From Candidatus Limosilactobacillus excrementigallinarum (GTDB taxonomy: Bacteria > Bacillota > Bacilli > Lactobacillales > Lactobacillaceae), in contig DWZS01000032.1 in NCBI GenBank assembly GCA_019117445.1, positions 42,157-106,156 on the forward strand: a stretch of DNA of 64,000 nucleotides, in the 5' to 3' direction. A program made the position numbers and the translations under genes. The first letter of the stretch is position 1. The number at the start of each line of letters is the position of its first letter. Under the pieces are notes generated by a model. That model was not told the DNA's origin. It did no database searches and worked only from the letters and a program-made list of their open reading frames with translations. Of this stretch, positions 60,538 to 64,000 are shown in pieces.

Positions 60538-61569
60538 ATGAAAGCCAAGCTCAAAGAATTAACGATGGCCACGCTTAACGGAAACGCCATTGCCATCGTC
60601 ATTGCGCTAATTCCGAGTGCATTGCTCTCTCAATTACTACAATTTTGTCCGGTTAACTCGGTTACCACCGGAATTACCCACATGATTAACCTCGCACAAG
60701 CCGCTTTTCCTTTCATTGCTGCCTTTGCGGTGGGAATGATCTTAAAATTTACCACTTTACAAGTCGGTTCGATGGCTCTGGCTACCTTCGTGGCAGCCGG
60801 TAACGCGGTCCCTCACAAGACCGCCTTTATCATTAGCGGTTCTGGAATTATTTTGAATATTATGTTAACAACCTTCATTGCATCCATCGTAGTGATCCTT
60901 TTAGATCAATTCCTTGGCCAGTTCAAAATGATTTTAGAGTCACTATTAGTATTACTGATCGCCGGTGGCATTAGTCTACTGACCATGCCCGTAATGGTCG
61001 CAATTCAAAACGCAATTGGGCAGGTGGTCCAAGCCGCCACGAATATGTCACCACTATTAATGGGGATTGTCCTTGGAATGTTATTTGGCGTTCTGATTGT
61101 CTCCCCAATTTCTTCCGTTGCTATCGCAATGGCAATCTCGCTTTCCGGTGTTGGCTCTGGAGCTGCTAATGCTGGAATCGTTGCCTGTTCCTTTACTTTG
61201 GCATGGATGGGAGCAACTGTGAACCCGATTGGTGGAACCCTCGCCCACTTCTTGGGTTCACCAAAGATTCAAATGGCCAACATGCTTGAAAAGCCGAAAC
61301 TATTCATCCCGGTCATTATTGCTTCAGGTATTTCTGGCTTATTCGCAGCAATTTTTCAAATGAAGGGAACGCCATTCTCCGCTGGATTTGGTTTTTCAGG
61401 ATTGATTGGTCCCCTGACCGCTTACCAGCATTCTACTGGTTCCTTCCTTCTGTTACGCGTAATTCTGGTGTTTGTAATCATCCCGGTAATCTGTGCTTGG
61501 CTCATGAATTTCGTCTTTGTTAAACGTACAACTTTTGTTCAACCATCTGATCTAAAACTTAACCTATAA
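60538..61569 (+). CDS. EIIC-like membrane transporter (PTS_EIIC_2/PfoR type)
   Basis: Membrane protein of 343 aa with about nine or ten segments. The sequence FIAAFAVGMILKFTTLQVGSMAL, GIVLGMLFGVLIVSPISSVAIAMAISL and NPIGGTLAHFLGSPKI fits the stand-alone EIIC-like family whose members lack EIIA/EIIB, so transport need not be phosphorylating. As third gene of the aminotransferase operon it probably moves an aromatic metabolite (hydroxy acid, oxo acid or amino acid). RBS AAGGAG. Confidence 0.85.
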   Translation: MKAKLKELTMATLNGNAIAIVIALIPSALLSQLLQFCPVNSVTTGITHMINLAQAAFPFIAAFAVGMILKFTTLQVGSMALATFVAAGNAVPHKTAFIISGSGIILNIMLTTFIASIVVILLDQFLGQFKMILESLLVLLIAGGISLLTMPVMVAIQNAIGQVVQAATNMSPLLMGIVLGMLFGVLIVSPISSVAIAMAISLSGVGSGAANAGIVACSFTLAWMGATVNPIGGTLAHFLGSPKIQMANMLEKPKLFIPVIIASGISGLFAAIFQMKGTPFSAGFGFSGLIGPLTAYQHSTGSFLLLRVILVFVIIPVICAWLMNFVFVKRTTFVQPSDLKLNL

Positions 61570-61585
61570 TGTTTCATGTGAAACA
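61570..61585. promoter_or_regulatory. parS-like site (15/16)
   Basis: TGTTTCATGTGAAACA, differing from parS only in the central CACGTG to CATGTG, just after the EIIC-like gene stop. Confidence 0.7.
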
Positions 61586-61588
61586 TAC

Positions 61589-61623
61589 AAAAAAGGTGAT
61601 CGAAAAAAATCGATCACCTTTTT
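61589..61623. terminator. Bidirectional terminator
   Basis: AAAAGGTGATCG / CGATCACCTTTT stem between convergent operons. Confidence 0.93.
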
Positions 61624-61644
61624 GTGTTATCAAGTATTTTAATT

Positions 61645-62817
61645 CTAGTAAATGCCGTCGTATGCCTTTTGGAATAACTTAACGACTTCTTCAACAGTTC
61701 CCTTCCGTGGGTTGGAGAATGCATTACCATCCTTTAATGCATTCTTAGCCATTAATTCAAAGTCTTCTGGCTTAGCACCAATGGCCTTAATCGAATCAGG
61801 AATTCCAATTGACTTAGCTAATTCACGCATCCCATCAATTGACTTGTGGGCAGCTTCCATAGTCGTCATACCAGTGGTGTCATAACCCATGATTTGTGCT
61901 AATTTTGCAAAACGGTCTGGACAAGCAATAATGTTCCATTCTTCAACTACCGGAAGCATTAAAGCACAGCAGACACCATGAGGAGCATCATATTGACCAC
62001 CAAGTTGGTGTGCCATTGCATGAACATATCCCAAGTTAGCGTTATTGAAGGCCATTCCGGCAAGCATTTCCCCTTCAACCATCTTGGTCCGGGCTTCGAC
62101 ATTATGACCATTTGCAACCGCTTCTGGTAAGTATTGTTGAATAATTTGAATGGCCTTTTCACATTGGCTATCAGTAATATCATTGTGGTCAACTGAAACA
62201 AATGGTTCAACTGCTTGAACGTAAGCATCCAAACCCGTTGCAGCAGTCGTGGCTTGCGGAATGTCTAGCATCAGCATTGGATCATTGAATGAAACCAACG
62301 GAATATTTCGCCATGAAACAACCACAAACTTCAGGTGGGTATCTTCATTGGTAATTACTGCATGCCGGGTCAGTTCGGAGCCGGTACCAGCAGTAGTGTT
62401 TACTGCCATCAATGGTGGTAATGGCTTATCTAGCGTTTCAATTCCGGCTAGTTTAGTAATATCATCGCCATTCGTGAGAATAATTCCAATTCCCTTACCA
62501 CAGTCATGAGCTGAACCACCACCAACGGTAATGATACTGTCACAACCTTCATCCAGATAGATTTGCTTACCCTTCTTAATATCACGAATCTTTGGATTTT
62601 CTTCTGCACCATCAAAGATGACGTATTCAACGCCTGCCTTCTTCAATGAGTTAACAGTTTGATCAACTGGTCCATTTTCAATTTTACCGATGTGACCACC
62701 AGTAACTACGAGAACCTTGTGCATACCAAGCATCTTAGCCCGATCACCAATTTTAGCAATTACTCCCGGTCCAAAGAAGTTTACGCTTGGCATTAAGAAA
62801 TCAAATTGTTGTTCCAT
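61645..62817 (-). CDS. Iron-containing alcohol dehydrogenase, 1,3-propanediol dehydrogenase-like
   Basis: NADH-dependent group III alcohol dehydrogenase (390 aa). Motifs: GGHIGKIENG, GGGSAHDCGKGI (NAD loop), NTTAGTGSELTRHAVI, and the metal ligands in AMAHQLGGQYDAPHGVCCALMLP with an upstream Asp. Closest by eye to the 3-hydroxypropionaldehyde reductases of L. reuteri-type heterofermenters, which use glycerol as electron sink to regenerate NAD. The pdu/dha glycerol dehydratase genes are not in the window. RBS GGAGG; monocistronic. Confidence 0.93.
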   Translation of the reverse strand: MEQQFDFLMPSVNFFGPGVIAKIGDRAKMLGMHKVLVVTGGHIGKIENGPVDQTVNSLKKAGVEYVIFDGAEENPKIRDIKKGKQIYLDEGCDSIITVGGGSAHDCGKGIGIILTNGDDITKLAGIETLDKPLPPLMAVNTTAGTGSELTRHAVITNEDTHLKFVVVSWRNIPLVSFNDPMLMLDIPQATTAATGLDAYVQAVEPFVSVDHNDITDSQCEKAIQIIQQYLPEAVANGHNVEARTKMVEGEMLAGMAFNNANLGYVHAMAHQLGGQYDAPHGVCCALMLPVVEEWNIIACPDRFAKLAQIMGYDTTGMTTMEAAHKSIDGMRELAKSIGIPDSIKAIGAKPEDFELMAKNALKDGNAFSNPRKGTVEEVVKLFQKAYDGIY

Positions 62818-62969
62818 GCTATTGCCTCCAATAAGTTAATTACAGTATTGATTGTAATACCAACTTTGTGAAAATCAACACAATTTTAAAGGAAACTAAA
62901 CATTTTTATCAATCTGTTTCATTTAAATTCTGAGTTATAAGCCAATGACGCCTTGTAAAATCAATCACA

Positions 62970-63449
62970 TTACTTATGGTAAGGTAAGCCGTTAATAATC
63001 GTAAATGCCCGATAGATTTGTTCTGTGAGGACCAACCGCATCAATTTGTGCGGGAGTGTAAACCGGCCAAAAGAAATTTCAGTATTCGCCCGTTTTAAAA
63101 CAGCGGGACTTAATCCTAATGACCCACCAATCACAAAAGTGAGATCGCTATGTCCATAGGTGGTTAACTGATTAATCTCCTTAGCAAATTCTTCTGAAGA
63201 ACGTTCCTTTCCCTTAATCGCCAATGCGAATACGTATTCCCGATCTTTAATTTTACCGAGGATCCGCTCCCCTTCCTTGGCCATTACCTCAGCCATTTCA
63301 TTTTGACTAAGTGATTCAGGTGCCGGTTCATCGGCAACCTCGACAATCTTAAATTTGCAAAATCTCCCAAGGCGTTTTTGATATTCAGCAATCCCATCTT
63401 TAAAATACTTTTCTTTAACTTTCCCCACACCAATAATTTTAATATTCAA
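62970..63449 (-). CDS. rlmH: 23S rRNA (pseudouridine1915-N3)-methyltransferase
   Basis: SPOUT methyltransferase (159 aa) modifying helix 69 of 23S r[30 protein letters not shown] at the start, [28 protein letters not shown] (SAM knot) and [28 protein letters not shown] at the end match RlmH throughout. In Firmicutes it usually lies within tens of kilobases of the origin. Monocistronic. Confidence 0.97.
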   Translation of the reverse strand: MNIKIIGVGKVKEKYFKDGIAEYQKRLGRFCKFKIVEVADEPAPESLSQNEMAEVMAKEGERILGKIKDREYVFALAIKGKERSSEEFAKEINQLTTYGHSDLTFVIGGSLGLSPAVLKRANTEISFGRFTLPHKLMRLVLTEQIYRAFTIINGLPYHK

Positions 63450-63517
63450 GATTCTTCATTCCTTACCTTTTTCTTGCTATTTTACCATCATGTTAATAAC
63501 TCGAACTTTTCAACAAT

Positions 63518-63809
63518 TTTTCCACAAGTTATCCACAGAAGATCGTGGATAACTCGGGAAGTTCGTTCTTCTATCTTTGGTCTACCCTGAATTAACAACT
63601 TAAGTTATCCACATTAACAACAAAAACAATCGTTCGCTTGTCTCATTGTAAGTCCCTGATATAGCAACGTTTAAGACGAGCTTGATTAAATTTAATCCAC
63701 TTATCAACAAGTGTGGATAAAATCTGTGGATAACTTTTTGAACAAGAAAAATCGTTGAAATAACAACTATCAACAGCCTGTGGATAATTATGTGGATAAC
63801 TTTTCCACG
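63518..63809. other. DnaA-box cluster
   Basis: Six perfect TTATCCACA boxes: plus strand at 63529-63537 and 63605-63613, minus strand at 63712-63720, 63725-63733, 63779-63787 and 63791-63799. Also TTTTCCACA at 63518-63526 and near-matches at 63544 (minus), 63701 and 63801. The left boxes point right and the right boxes point left. No gene occupies 63450-63900. An AT-rich stretch follows at 63811-63900. This is origin-like density, but dnaA is not in view. Confidence 0.9.
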
Positions 63810-63917
63810 GCTTGTTATTAATCACCAATTTTCAGACGAATCATTCGCTTTTAATTCACATTTTATGATTTAGGCAGATTGTAAAATTTAAGTTGAACAT
63901 TTTAGTGGACAGAAAAA

Positions 63918-63978
63918 CCCATAAAGGTCTTTAATGGTGTCGTCACAACATTCCATTAGAAAGAAGGACCTTTATGGG
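63918..63978 (+). repeat. Hairpin sequestering the transposase ribosome site and start
   Basis: CCCATAAAGGTC (63918-63929) pairs with GACCTTTATGGG (63967-63978), and TAATGG (63932-63937) with CCATTA (63953-63958). The 3' arm contains the start ATG and abuts the AGAAGGA ribosome site. Confidence 0.85.
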
Positions 63979-64000
63979 CACCACTATTTTATCATTTGAA
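63974..64000 (+). CDS. Transposase, N-terminal fragment (cut by window end)
   Basis: ATG at 63974 follows AGAAGGA and encodes MGTTILSFE before the window ends. The beginning resembles IS30-type transposases of lactobacilli. Only nine codons are visible. Confidence 0.55.

Larger units (their letters stand above)
63901..64000 (+). mobile_element. Left end of an insertion sequence, probably IS30 family
   Basis: The last 100 bases contain the start of a transposase frame after a short untranslated region bearing a long inverted repeat. The terminal repeat probably starts near TTTAGTGGACAGAAAAACCC at 63901. The element runs off the window, so family and length are uncertain. Confidence 0.6.

Noticed and set aside
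63518-63809. Calling this oriC outright
   Set aside because: dnaA, dnaN and rpmH are not in the window and rlmH can lie tens of kilobases from dnaA, so a titration cluster is equally possible.

Overview
The window looks like a chromosomal segment of a heterofermentative lactic acid bacterium close to Limosilactobacillus (the reuteri/mucosae/fermentum group). This is an inference from gene content: sucrose phosphorylase, ClpL, PepO/PepC/PepD peptidases, MntH, a 1,3-propanediol-dehydrogenase-like enzyme beside rlmH, KxYKxGKxW-type and YSIRK/LPXTG surface proteins, strong AGGAGG ribosome binding sites and T-box control of thrS. No species marker is present. The chromosome end near the replication origin is suggested by rlmH and a dense cluster of DnaA boxes at the right edge, three parS-like sites (one perfect) and four Noc-type palindromes (two perfect). 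dnaA itself is not in the window.

Layout. 0-3.5 kb: the end of a PEBP-family gene broken by an in-frame stop, a small unknown gene, and a cystine/polar amino acid ABC operon (minus strand). 3.5-16.6 kb: mostly housekeeping: a 2-hydroxyacid dehydrogenase with a GreA paralogue, an OFA-type transporter, a membrane XRE regulator, a macrodomain protein, PepO, a MoxR/VWA pair, a DNA-3-methyladenine glycosylase, NAD(P)HX epimerase and EF-P. 16.6-20.5 kb: a LacI regulator, sucrose phosphorylase and an MFS transporter. 20.7-25.1 kb: a five-LysM glucosaminidase, ArsR, ArgR and an amino acid permease. 25.3-29.7 kb: a TetR-controlled MacB-like ABC operon with a clear double operator. 29.7-36.4 kb: polyol-type dehydrogenase, MntH, AhpC with Per-box-like sites, a low-complexity membrane protein, and a T-box-controlled threonyl-tRNA synthetase that lacks its TGS domain and all four editing residues. 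36.4-41.6 kb: LysE exporter, PepD, a YtrA-type GntR/ABC unit, tRNA-Ala(CGC) and a barrel protein. 41.6-48.9 kb: an AraC regulator divergent from a four-gene rhamnoside operon arranged MFS-GH78-MFS-GH78. 48.9-57.9 kb: an LPXTG adhesin, PepC, cardiolipin synthase, a 41-residue membrane peptide, a TPP-riboswitch thiamine unit, and ClpL with a small HTH regulator. 58-61.6 kb: an aromatic-type aminotransferase, D-2-hydroxyacid dehydrogenase and EIIC-like transporter operon. 61.6-64 kb: iron alcohol dehydrogenase, RlmH, the DnaA-box cluster and the start of an insertion sequence.

The most interesting system is the leader of the operon at 58.05-61.57 kb. A consensus promoter is followed by a 22-residue leader peptide containing Tyr-Trp-Phe-Trp. 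These codons form exactly one arm of a 14-bp hairpin, and further mutually exclusive pairings link this hairpin to an intrinsic terminator ahead of the aminotransferase. This looks like ribosome-mediated attenuation by aromatic amino acids, an unusual mechanism for this group, controlling genes that could interconvert aromatic amino acids and aryl-lactates.

Genes mostly form short operons of one to four genes separated by strong intrinsic terminators, many shared between convergent genes. No rRNA genes, CRISPR arrays or prophage were seen.
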